A DNA stretch of 26,523 nucleotides from Ophiostoma sp. CBS 140.51. Lineage: Eukaryota; Ascomycota; Sordariomycetes; Ophiostomatales; Ophiostomataceae. Positions 18,778-26,523 of the stretch are shown piece by piece. Where the stretch lies: positions 1 to 26,523 of the forward strand of contig JANSLP010000404.1 of assembly GCA_029298735.1 (NCBI GenBank). The letters are read 5' to 3'. Every line of letters begins with the position of its first letter. Within the stretch, counting starts at the first letter, position 1. Under the pieces are notes generated by a model. The model searched no databases and was not told the DNA's origin. It saw only the letters and a list, made by a program, of their open reading frames with translations. The translations under genes were made by a program, and so were the position numbers.

Positions 18778-20322
18778 TTACAGGGCAATGGCCAGCGAAA
18801 CGACCAGGGCAGCCACAGCGGTGGCAATGGACAACGGACGGGCAACGCCGGCAGCGTTCTTGTTAGTGGAGCCAACGCCAGCGGTGCCGGAAGCAGCGGT
18901 GACCGAGCCAGTGCCGCTGGCACTGCTGCCGCCCGAAGTGGTGGTGGCGCCGTTGCCCTCGCCGGAGCTGGTGGTCTTCTCAAAGGGACCCAGACCGACA
19001 CGGCCCTTCTCGGCATCGTAGACGTTGACGTACTGCTTGAGGAGAGGGCTGCCGAACAGCCAAGTGGGGGCACCAAAGTTGAAGGGAGCGGCAGGGGTCA
19101 GGATGGCAGCCTGGCAGATGCCGTCAAGACCGGGGTAGGCGCCTTGGTTGAGGTTGGCAGCGGGCAGGGTGGCATTGAAGCCGTCAAAGTGCCAGGTAAT
19201 GGTCAGGCCGTCACCGAGCGCAGCAAGCTCCTCGAGGACGCTGCACTTGGCACCCCACGAGCCGACAGTGTCAATGGGGACAATATCCGAGCTGATGGTG
19301 CTGTAGATGCTGGCAGCAGTGTCGTTGTCGGGGGCCTGGATGAAGGCAGTGCCCGAGTCCAGGATGGCGTAGGCAGCCGAGCCATCGGCGTACGACGAGG
19401 CACCGTTGCTGCCCGAAGACTTGACCTGGACGTCAAAGCCGTTCTGGTTGACAGCCCAACCAGCACCGAGCGAGGCAAACTCGTCGATCCAGTCCATGTA
19501 GGAAATGCCATCGGCACCGCCCTTGACAAGCGACGAGTCGACGGCGCCCAGGGTCAGCTCACCACCAGCACCGGTGGCGTTGTTGCCCTCGTTCATGATG
19601 AGGGTGAAGACAACACCGTCGGCAAGCTTGCCGGTGTTGTTGAGCTGGAACAGGTAAGGGGTAGGGTCCTGGGTGATGTCGCCCTTGGTGCCGCCAACGC
19701 TGGTCAACTCGCTGCCCTTGCTTGCGGGCGGGAGACCAATGATGCCGTCAATGGGGCCCAGGTCAAAGTCGGAGGTGACGTCGTCCAGCACCAGGAAAGC
19801 CTGGTCCTTGACGGTCAGGTCGCCGCCCGAGGCCTGCGGGAAGGTCACGACGTCCTGGGCCAGCGCACCGCTGATGCCAACAAACGAGTTGGAAGTCAGC
19901 TTGGCGGGGACGTTGGTTCCACCAGTGTCAAAGGAAACGTTGTAGCGGGGCGCCGAGTTGGCGACGGTGCCGGTGGTCGACGACTTGGAGGCATCGTAGC
20001 GGCCCTTGCTGACACAGCCGTTGCACTTCGCACCGGGCAGCAGCAGCGTCGACGAGCCCGTGTCGAAGAGCACAGTCATATTCTGGGCGGGCGTGCCGAC
20101 GGAGATGGTGCCGTACCACTGCAGGTCGACGGTGCCGATCCAGTCGCTGAGAGGAATGGTCGAGCCCGAGGAGGCGCGCTTGGAAATCATGCGGGACCGG
20201 GAGATGGCATGGTGGGTGGAGGGTGCAACACCAGCCTCACGGGGCACCTGTTGCAGAGAAATCTTGTTGGCAGCGGCGTGCGAGGCAGCACCGGCCAGGA
20301 GAAGCAGCTCAGCGGTTCTCAT
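18778..20322 (-). CDS. GPI-anchored pepsin-family aspartic protease (yapsin-like)
   Basis: Secreted, cell-surface A1 endopeptidase of 514 residues, intronless. A signal peptide covers about 1-18 and a propeptide ends at the dibasic KR (48-49), a likely Kex2 site. The two catalytic motifs are DTGS (87-90, in VLFDTGSSTLLLPG) and DSGT (322-325, in AYAILDSGTAFIQAP), with the supporting IDGIIGLPP at 191-199. Cysteines are few: C100, C103, C360 and C403. Possible N-glycosylation sites include N81, N128, N228, N248, N333 and N383. After the catalytic body a Ser/Thr/Gly-rich linker (about 450-490) leads to a hydrophobic C-terminus (PLSIATAVAALVVSLAIAL) typical of GPI attachment. Such proteases act in cell-wall remodelling and in processing or shedding surface proteins. 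The sequence after DTGSS (TLLLPG rather than the common DLWVP) marks a divergent subfamily. Confidence 0.95.
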   Translation of the reverse strand: MRTAELLLLAGAASHAAANKISLQQVPREAGVAPSTHHAISRSRMISKRASSGSTIPLSDWIGTVDLQWYGTISVGTPAQNMTVLFDTGSSTLLLPGAKCNGCVSKGRYDASKSSTTGTVANSAPRYNVSFDTGGTNVPAKLTSNSFVGISGALAQDVVTFPQASGGDLTVKDQAFLVLDDVTSDFDLGPIDGIIGLPPASKGSELTSVGGTKGDITQDPTPYLFQLNNTGKLADGVVFTLIMNEGNNATGAGGELTLGAVDSSLVKGGADGISYMDWIDEFASLGAGWAVNQNGFDVQVKSSGSNGASSYADGSAAYAILDSGTAFIQAPDNDTAASIYSTISSDIVPIDTVGSWGAKCSVLEELAALGDGLTITWHFDGFNATLPAANLNQGAYPGLDGICQAAILTPAAPFNFGAPTWLFGSPLLKQYVNVYDAEKGRVGLGPFEKTTSSGEGNGATTTSGGSSASGTGSVTAASGTAGVGSTNKNAAGVARPLSIATAVAALVVSLAIAL

Positions 20323-23300
20323 TGTGATGTGTAGGAAATAAATGGAATGAAAAAAAAAATAAAGTAAACAAATAGTACGTATAGATTAAACGCAAGAAGA
20401 GAACCAAGGAAACAAGACACGAGGGAAAGACTTTGATAAAGAGATGAAGACGGAAACAAAACAAAAACCACACGAGGTTGGAGCTGTCGGCTGGTCTTCT
20501 TATGTCTTTTTCAAAGGAGCTGTGTCCATCGTCATCTGGGCCTGTGTAGGTAAGAAGGATCAACAGTAAATAGAGCCAAACATGGTCGGTAGGATTTCAA
20601 CGGAACCCAAAAGAGGAAAAAAGAGGCACTGTCAGCCAGAGGATCGTAGATGGAGCCTGGCCATGTCTTACGACGTTCTTCGCCTTGCAAGGGGAAGAGA
20701 AGCTCGAAGCGCGCCTACGACGGAACGCTTCTTTGGGTCTCCAGGAACGGAACTGCGGCAGAATGTGGCACTCCGTGGAGTGCTGGGAGCATATTGCAGG
20801 GACTCGCAAGTGTCCGTCGTATTTCCCTGCTTGTTTCCTGTGGCGTCTTTGGATCGAGAACTGCAACTTTACGTGCTTGTGCGTATTGAGTAAAACCAGT
20901 GCGCATCACCTGTCACCTGGTGGCGGATGCCGTTTGAAAGAACAGGAACAGGAAGAACGCGCCAAACAGTAGCGAGATATCGTGCCTGTTTCCTGTGTTT
21001 TTGCTTTGTCTTAATTTAACTACGGGGCAAGGTTTAGGGAATAGGAACCAAGGGCCTGTGAAGGGAAGCCGATCGTCCCAGTAGAAACTAAAATCTGACT
21101 GGTAGCGGAGCCCGCCAGCGTGGAGCGTGGCATCTACAGTGGATGCCTCAGAGAATGAAAATAAAACAAAATAAAATGGAAGAATTAAAGCAGAAAAGAG
21201 AGAAACGGCGCGGCAAATCTGAGCGAATGTCGTCGAGCTCGTTCAATGGACCAATTGTAGCAGCCGAAGCCACAGCGGCGGCTCTGGCTCAGCCCTGTTC
21301 CGGGGTTTTCGATGAGATCCCTGTCAGCAACGGCCCCCGTTTAATCTCAGCCAGAGACACTGAGAAAGAGTATTTTGTGTTTTGAACGATGGCCTAAACC
21401 TGGGACGGTCCACTGAAAGTCGATCCTCCAGGATCGTACCAAAACAGGGGACGAGGGGACAAAGGGGATGTCAGGCACAAACAGTCTTACTTCGTCCACA
21501 TGACATCTCCTGGCCGTGGAAATACACACTGACAGAGTGCCACATTCACCCCCGGTTTTTTTACCTTCCATCGTCCACGTTTGGCCCATGTTCTGCACAT
21601 CTTTTTGCCTTTTCTGAATCCCGTCTGGACCATTGGTACCATTGAGACCTTGCAAGACCTGAACCTTGTTGATGATAGTCCCATCGTGCGAACATTACCT
21701 CCCTGGAACGCAACGGTGCGGATGGATATTTGGGCCGTCTTTCCATGTCTTTCCATGTCTTCCAAGCCTTTTTTCCTGGCCTTTCATGACCATCCGGAGT
21801 TTCGTGGTGATAGCGAGGTGGCAGAGGATAGCCAAAGGGTAGAGAGCAAGTTGAAGAATGGATTTAAGGCCGGCGAAGTGAGGCCGAAGGGGACGTAGAA
21901 TAAACCCAAGTGCAAATCAAAAAGGGAAAAAGTAGACGACAGTTGCCACAGTCCTCTCTATGGATATCACGACATTTTACCTCCATGTTGTCTCCGGATC
22001 ACTTCAGCCATTGCATTGTTTCTTTTTGTCATCCCCTCCTTTCTCTTCCTTCGCGGCTCCCAAGCTGCATTCTGATTCTAGTGATACAAGCCAAATTTGA
22101 GTTCAAACGGTCCTGGCCATCGGCAGTTGATTGTTGTGTTATTTTACGAACTGCTAAGGTGAGATCTTTGTCTTCGTGGTGATTTTTGTTTACACAGCGC
22201 CTTGACGAGGCTGCAGAAGATCGCGCAAGCAATGTCGATTTACAGTGCATGTTGTTGGTGCCAGCCACACCACTTGGCAGATCCAGATCCCGATATGTCT
22301 GTTGGCAACAGACATGAGCTTCTTCACGTTCAACCTTTTTATCTTGGCCCCTTTTCTTGGCTTTTCTTGTCTGTCTGTCCTTCTTCCCATCCACACCCAA
22401 GCTCAGCCCTACAGGGTTGCGTTTCCAGTGGAGCAGTCGAGACAAGCCACACTCAGTCGACGCAACAGACGTGACGGGATGAAAGGCAGCAGCAAAATGC
22501 AAGCAACACTGGCGTGCACGCTACGGAACGAAAAAAAAAAAAAATCCCCTTACCTGCAGCCTACAGAACACAGCCACAGGTTATTTTCAGAACAGAACGG
22601 GACAACTGCAAGATGGCACCAGTGATGAGTGTAAATACAACTTCAATTATCACGAAAAGCAGGAAATCGCAAAAGGTAAGGATAGCCTCACCGGGGGGAT
22701 GAGACGCAGCGCGTCTGAATCTAGGATCGCAGCATTGCACGAGCTTTCTGTCGTATTGCACTTTCTTGTTTTCTGTCTCTTCTTTTGAGGCCGTCCAGAC
22801 CAACCTGTGGTCTTCTTTGTCGTTTCCTTTCTGTACCTTCTGTCTTCTTTTCTCACACAGATGTCTGATCACTGACCATCCTCATCGCATCGGCATCACT
22901 TTTCGAAATCCTTCGAGCCCAAACAGTAGTCTTTCCCCTTCGTTTTCCCCTTGGCCCCTTTTCCTCTCGCTTGATCATGCAATCTCAACCAGATACAACC
23001 CTGTCTGGCATGCCTACCTTTCCAGCGGTTTGACTTGACTCTCCTCTCTCAATTCCGCCCGTTTCTCAATCCCGTTTTTGCCTCGCTCCGCCCTTTTTCA
23101 CACGCTCCCCCAACGTATGGTCGCGTCTGTGTGGGAACACGTGCCCGTTTCCCCATGTTCTCTTGCTTTTCCTGTGAACCCAAAAACAAGCTCAACAAGA
23201 ACAAGGTTCTAATGTGTGCGTTGTCTAGACTCAGCGTCGTATTGTCCCAGACGCAAAACCAGGAAGCTCGTACATCGTACTGGTCGTATCTCGTGTTTCT

Positions 23301-24970
23301 GGAGAGTCTAGTTTGTGGACGAACGTTGGCCATTGACTGAAGAAGACGCGATCATAGGATGCGACACGTCTTTTTTTTTTCTGCTCCCGCTCGATGCAGC
23401 CCGCGAATTCAGGGGCAAGCAGGAACAACTAAGCATGCAATGATGCAAACATGCGTGCATTCTCCATCGCCCTTTCCCTCAACCTTGATGGTCCGACAAA
23501 GGGGCAGACCCGAGGACCTTGCAGCGGTACAAGAAGAGTGATAAGAGGGTCGGGGTTGAGAGTCGTCCTCCCGGAGGACGGAGTTCAGAAATCAAGCTTT
23601 ACTGAACGGCGGCTACGCGCAAGGCTGGCGGACCTGAGGCTGTTCAGACTAGTACACAAACGACAACAGAAGGCGGCAAGACGGCAAGACATGAAACGGC
23701 GGATTCGATGCAGTATCCAACATCACGAGAAGATGCAACCCACGTCATATTTATTTCCTTTTTTGACTCGACTGCTTGTTTGGAAGAATAACAGCATGGC
23801 ATCGACACACGAATAAGAGGCCATGCCGATGAGTACGAAAACGGCTGTCTTGATAACAATTCCGGCGTCGAACCACCGAGCGATTCGTCTTGATAAATGA
23901 GAGCACAATAATTGGCAGAAATGTGTAAAAGTACGCTGCATATGTTGGAGAAGGGTCATAACGCGATGCTGTGTATATGTATGCCCAATGTGTGTATGGT
24001 CTCGATATTCGAAGAGAAGAGCTCATATTCTACTCAGTATGGCCCATCACTTTCCGCGGTTCTCTCTATGCCATGAAGTGTTGTAAAAAAATGTGGACGG
24101 CCAGGCCGCCTGGGGCTAAGGCTGCAATGATTGCTAACCATATTTGAGCCAACCTCGGATGCGGGTAGTTTACATCATATCTCTATCGTTCTTTCTTTCT
24201 TATTCTCGGGATGTATTGTCCTAGTGTTTTTGTAAACATGTAAGCTGACTTGGTGAGAATCAGAGGCTCAAGAGTGGGTTTGGCGAAAACCTTAAGTAAA
24301 CCTTTGCCTTCGCATTTTCTTGCTGTTCGAGCGACAGGCTCCATCGATCGAACTATCCACGTCCGAATTGACATCACTCACCGAACTTGCGCCGCTGCCG
24401 TGTTCACCAACTGGCCGTGTACAAGTTCACCGCTCATCGATTTACAGCTGGTTGCCGTCGACGTTACTGCGTTACTGGTGCTAGTGCAATTGGATCAAGG
24501 TACCGGAGGCGAATAATCGCCAAAATGCTCAATCGCCCGCCAATTCACCGCATCAAATCAGTCGATTACGTCGTCGGTGCTCCCTGTAGAACAAAAGGCC
24601 CACCAAAATCACCAAATTCTTCAAAGTCTCCAGAAAATTAACTGGATAATAGCTGGAGACCTTCACATCACCGACTTCGATCGACAATGGACTGAGACGA
24701 ATTGAACTAAATGTCATGGACAATTGACTGCTGAGTGAAAGCTCTAGACGCTTTCGGTCGCGCAAGGGAGCTCTTTTAGCTTTTTAGCTGTAGTTAGCTA
24801 CGACTGACATCATCGATATGGATAGGTATATGAAGCGATGATGTTCTCGATCAATTGACTGTTTGATCAGAGTTCGACATTCTCTACATTTTGCACTATC
24901 CTGAACGATTCTTCTCTTTTCTCATCACATCGAATCAATTAATATCCACAACACCCACCTCACACTCACA
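20323..24970. other. Long intergenic region between protease and aldo-keto reductase
   Basis: About 4.6 kb with no gene I can support. Next to 20323 the + strand is purine-rich (pyrimidine-rich leader of the minus-strand protease). A 10-bp tandem TCTTTCCATG occurs twice at about 21738-21757. A strong CT-rich tract lies at 22740-23110 and is listed separately. Open frames of 60-126 codons are scattered in all frames, overlap each other and lack domains. Near 24971 is the aldo-keto reductase promoter, with a CACAATGC start context. A non-coding RNA or a gene of many tiny exons cannot be excluded. Confidence 0.5.
22740..23110 (+). promoter_or_regulatory. Orphan pyrimidine-rich tract, possible promoter/leader
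   Basis: The + strand is heavily C/T-rich for about 370 bp, like the tract in front of the NLR gene and, on the other strand, those in front of the permease and protease. Here, however, no recognisable + strand gene follows until 24971. It may drive a non-coding transcript, a small unrecognised gene or a very long leader of the reductase gene. Confidence 0.35.
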
Positions 24971-25870
24971 ATGCATTCCGTCTTCACACTCAACACGGGC
25001 GCCAAGATCCCGGCCCTGGGCTTCGGCACATGGAACGACAAGGATTCTCAGGAGGAGGCTGTCCTCACTGCCCTGAAGGAGGGCTACCGTCACATTGACA
25101 CGGCCGCCATCTACGGCACGGAGCCCGCCGTCGGTAAGGCCATTAAGCGCAGCGGCGTGCCCCGCGAGGAGCTTTTTATCACAACCAAGCTCTGGCGCGC
25201 CGACATGAAGCCTGAGGACGTTGCACCCGCTCTGGACAAGTCGCTCGAGAAGCTGCAGCTCGAGTACGTTGATCTTTACCTGATGCACTGGCCCGCCGCC
25301 CAGCTGCCGGGTTCCAAGACGCAGACGAGCGAGGTCGACTTTGTCGACACCTACCATGCCATGGAGAAGCTGGTGGCCAGCGGCAAGACCAAGGCCATTG
25401 GCGTCTGCAACTTTAGCCGCGCTGAGCTGGACCGCCTGCTGGCCAGCACCGCCGTCGTCCCCGCCGTCCACCAGATGGAGATGCACCCCTGGCTGCAGCA
25501 GACGGCGTTTGCCGTTTACAACCGCAGCCTGGGCATTACCATTACGCAGTACTCGCCTTTCGGCAACCAGAACGATACCTATGGTGCACATGGCGAGCGC
25601 CTGTTGGACGACCCCACCCTGAAGCGCATTGGTGCGAAGTACGACAAGACGAGCGCACAAACCGCGCTGGCTTGGGGCATTGGTCACGGCCACGCGGTGA
25701 TTCCCAAGTCCAAGACGGCGGAGCGGATCAAGCAGAACCTGGGCGGCGATTTCCACCTGCACCCCGAGGATATTCAGGAGATTGACAGGTTGGACCGCAA
25801 GAAGCGGTTCAACGACGACTCGGATGCGGGCTACTCGTACTTCCAGGACCTGGACGGCAAGCAGAAGTAG
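24971..25870 (+). CDS. NADPH-dependent aldo-keto reductase
   Basis: Cytosolic oxidoreductase reducing aldehydes or ketones to alcohols with NADPH. It is a single exon of 299 residues, a normal length for the family. The catalytic tetrad is D43 (in GYRHIDTAAIYG), Y48, K73 (in FITTKLW) and H106 (in DLYLMHWPAA). The fold signatures GFGTWN (17-22), GKTKAIGVCNFS (138-149) and QYSPFGNQ (193-200) are present. The cofactor loop IPKSKTAERIKQN (244-256) has the Lys, Ser, Arg and Asn that bind the NADPH phosphate. It resembles fungal Gcy1/glycerol dehydrogenase and aldehyde reductase enzymes more than xylose reductase, whose loop usually reads IPKSN. The substrate cannot be fixed. Codon use is strongly GC-ending, suggesting good expression. 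Confidence 0.95.
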   Translation: MHSVFTLNTGAKIPALGFGTWNDKDSQEEAVLTALKEGYRHIDTAAIYGTEPAVGKAIKRSGVPREELFITTKLWRADMKPEDVAPALDKSLEKLQLEYVDLYLMHWPAAQLPGSKTQTSEVDFVDTYHAMEKLVASGKTKAIGVCNFSRAELDRLLASTAVVPAVHQMEMHPWLQQTAFAVYNRSLGITITQYSPFGNQNDTYGAHGERLLDDPTLKRIGAKYDKTSAQTALAWGIGHGHAVIPKSKTAERIKQNLGGDFHLHPEDIQEIDRLDRKKRFNDDSDAGYSYFQDLDGKQK

Positions 25871-26102
25871 ATTTTACTCGAGGAGGATCACATCCATGTA
25901 TTGGCGTTGTAGGGCAGAAATGCATAGCTAAAATTTTTAAAACAGAAAAGCAAAGTTCGAAAAATATTCAATTGACCATCGAGGCACTTGTGACGTTTGA
26001 TTCGTAGTTGTATGACAACAGCAGCCCACTTTCGTACGTCGTGCGTCCTACTTCTCCGCCGTTTATCCACCTGTTTCTTCCACAAGCTTCCACAGCTGCA
26101 AA
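25871..26102. other. Spacer between reductase and tRNA gene
   Basis: This 232-bp spacer holds the 3' UTR of the reductase and the 5' flank of the tRNA. I see no gene or strong motif. Confidence 0.5.
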
Positions 26103-26183
26103 GGCAAGATGGCGGAGTGGTTAACGCGCGGGCCTGCTAAGCCCGTTCCTTCGGGAGCGAGGGTTCGAATCCCTTTCTTGTCG
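26103..26183 (+). tRNA. tRNA-Ser (anticodon GCU)
   Basis: An 81-nt cloverleaf without intron. The acceptor stem pairs GGCAAGA (26103-26109) with TCTTGTC (26176-26182), with discriminator G. The anticodon stem CGGGC/GCCCG encloses the loop CTGCTAA, with anticodon GCT at 26136-26138, which reads AGC/AGU serine codons. A long variable arm with a TCC/GGA stem and TTCG loop is typical of class II serine tRNAs. The T arm is GAGGG-TTCGAAT-CCCTT. The internal B box GGTTCGAATCC is consensus. Confidence 0.96.
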
Positions 26184-26185
26184 TA

Positions 26186-26191
26186 TTTTTT
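26186..26191 (+). terminator. RNA polymerase III terminator
   Basis: A run of six T begins three bases after the tRNA 3' end, as expected for Pol III termination. Confidence 0.8.
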
Positions 26192-26355
26192 GTCAAAGAC
26201 TATTCTTTTTTACTTTTTACTCTCTTCTTCATTTTTTGCAACTGATATGATTGTACAAACATACGAAAATATCTCCAAACTCATAAAAGAACTACTCGTG
26301 CCACGCCCCCACTTTTTATGGTCACTCGAAAAACTCGCACCAACAAGTTGCTGCT

Positions 26356-26387
26356 GGACACCATTTGGGCCGGACACCGTTTGGGCC
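26356..26387. repeat. 16-bp tandem direct repeat
   Basis: GGACACCATTTGGGCC (26356-26371) is followed at once by GGACACCGTTTGGGCC (26372-26387), with one mismatch. Short internal direct repeats like this occur in the terminal inverted repeats of some fungal pogo-type transposons. It lies 55 bp upstream of a possible transposase start. Confidence 0.7.
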
Positions 26388-26441
26388 ACCGAATTCAAAA
26401 AAACGAACGAAAAAAATAAAAACTAACTCGAAAAAAATGCT

Positions 26442-26523
26442 ATGGCGAAAAGAAATACACCGGCGTTCGAGTCTCGTCTAGGAGAAGCGATTGATGTCTT
26501 TCACGAAGATCCAGACCGTTCTA
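26442..26523 (+). CDS. Possible start of a pogo/Fot1-like transposase (partial, runs off the window)
   Basis: An ATG at 26442 opens a frame of 27 codons that is still open at the window end. It begins MAKRNTPAFESRLGEAIDV, followed by FHEDPDRS. The pattern FExRLxEAI near the N-terminus resembles the first helix of the psq-type DNA-binding domain in fungal pogo/Fot1 (Tc1/mariner superfamily) transposases. The direct repeat at 26356-26387 could be part of its left terminal repeat. Only 27 residues are visible and the other end is outside the window, so this is a guess. Confidence 0.38.
   Translation, partial: MAKRNTPAFESRLGEAIDVFHEDPDRS

Noticed and set aside
19144..20334. 396-codon open frame on the + strand
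   Set aside because: It is antisense to the aspartic protease and has the same composition bias; no domain.
23451..23816. 121-codon open frame downstream of the pyrimidine tract
   Set aside because: It follows the tract at the right strand, but composition is irregular (Arg-rich then random) and there is no domain or start context; kept only as part of the non-coding note.
26109..26426. 105-codon open frame starting MAEWLTRGPAKPVPSG
   Set aside because: Its first 25 codons are the tRNA-Ser gene read as protein, and the rest is AT-rich flank.

Overview
The window looks like nuclear DNA of a filamentous ascomycete, probably a sordariomycete. The support is short spliceosomal introns (53-68 nt) with GTAAGT, GTATGT or GTAGGT donors and GCTAAC or CTGAC branch sites, pyrimidine-rich leaders, long intergenic spaces, and fungus-typical families (NACHT-ankyrin NLR, yapsin-like GPI protease, AT-hook/bZIP regulator, Dal5/Tna1-type permease). 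Genus-level placement is not possible from sequence reading alone.

Layout. 1-1513: no convincing gene. 1514-3126 (-): two-exon MFS permease of the anion:cation symporter type. 4546-7372 (-): three-exon, 902-residue AT-hook/bZIP transcription factor; its short last exon restores a conserved C-terminal motif. 7373-9533: non-coding, with a purine-rich leader and one strong hairpin. 9534-10365 (+): decayed F-box gene. About 10366-11261 (-): decayed N-terminal part of a STAND/NLR-type gene carrying eight 11-residue repeats. The two wrecks converge and both stop at the same junction. 12691-16367 (+): apparently intact two-exon, 1202-residue NLR (helical N-terminal domain, NACHT, winged-helix region, twelve ankyrin repeats), with a likely 5' UTR intron. 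16752-17478 (-): two-exon gene for a small secreted protein without cysteine, made of Gly/Pro-rich sequence and six 13-residue repeats; it converges on the NLR. 18778-20322 (-): GPI-anchored pepsin-family protease. 20323-24970: 4.6 kb with no recognisable gene but one strong pyrimidine tract. 24971-25870 (+): aldo-keto reductase. 26103-26183 (+): tRNA-Ser(GCU) with a Pol III terminator. The right edge may enter a pogo/Fot1-like DNA transposon.

The genes do not form an operon or an evident biosynthetic cluster. The most interesting part is 9.5-17.5 kb: an intact NLR beside a broken NLR-type N-terminus and a broken F-box gene, and tail-to-tail with a repeat-built secreted protein. This fits a fast-evolving self/non-self recognition neighbourhood, but any functional link between these genes is inference. 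I found no CRISPR array, no rRNA and no complete transposon.
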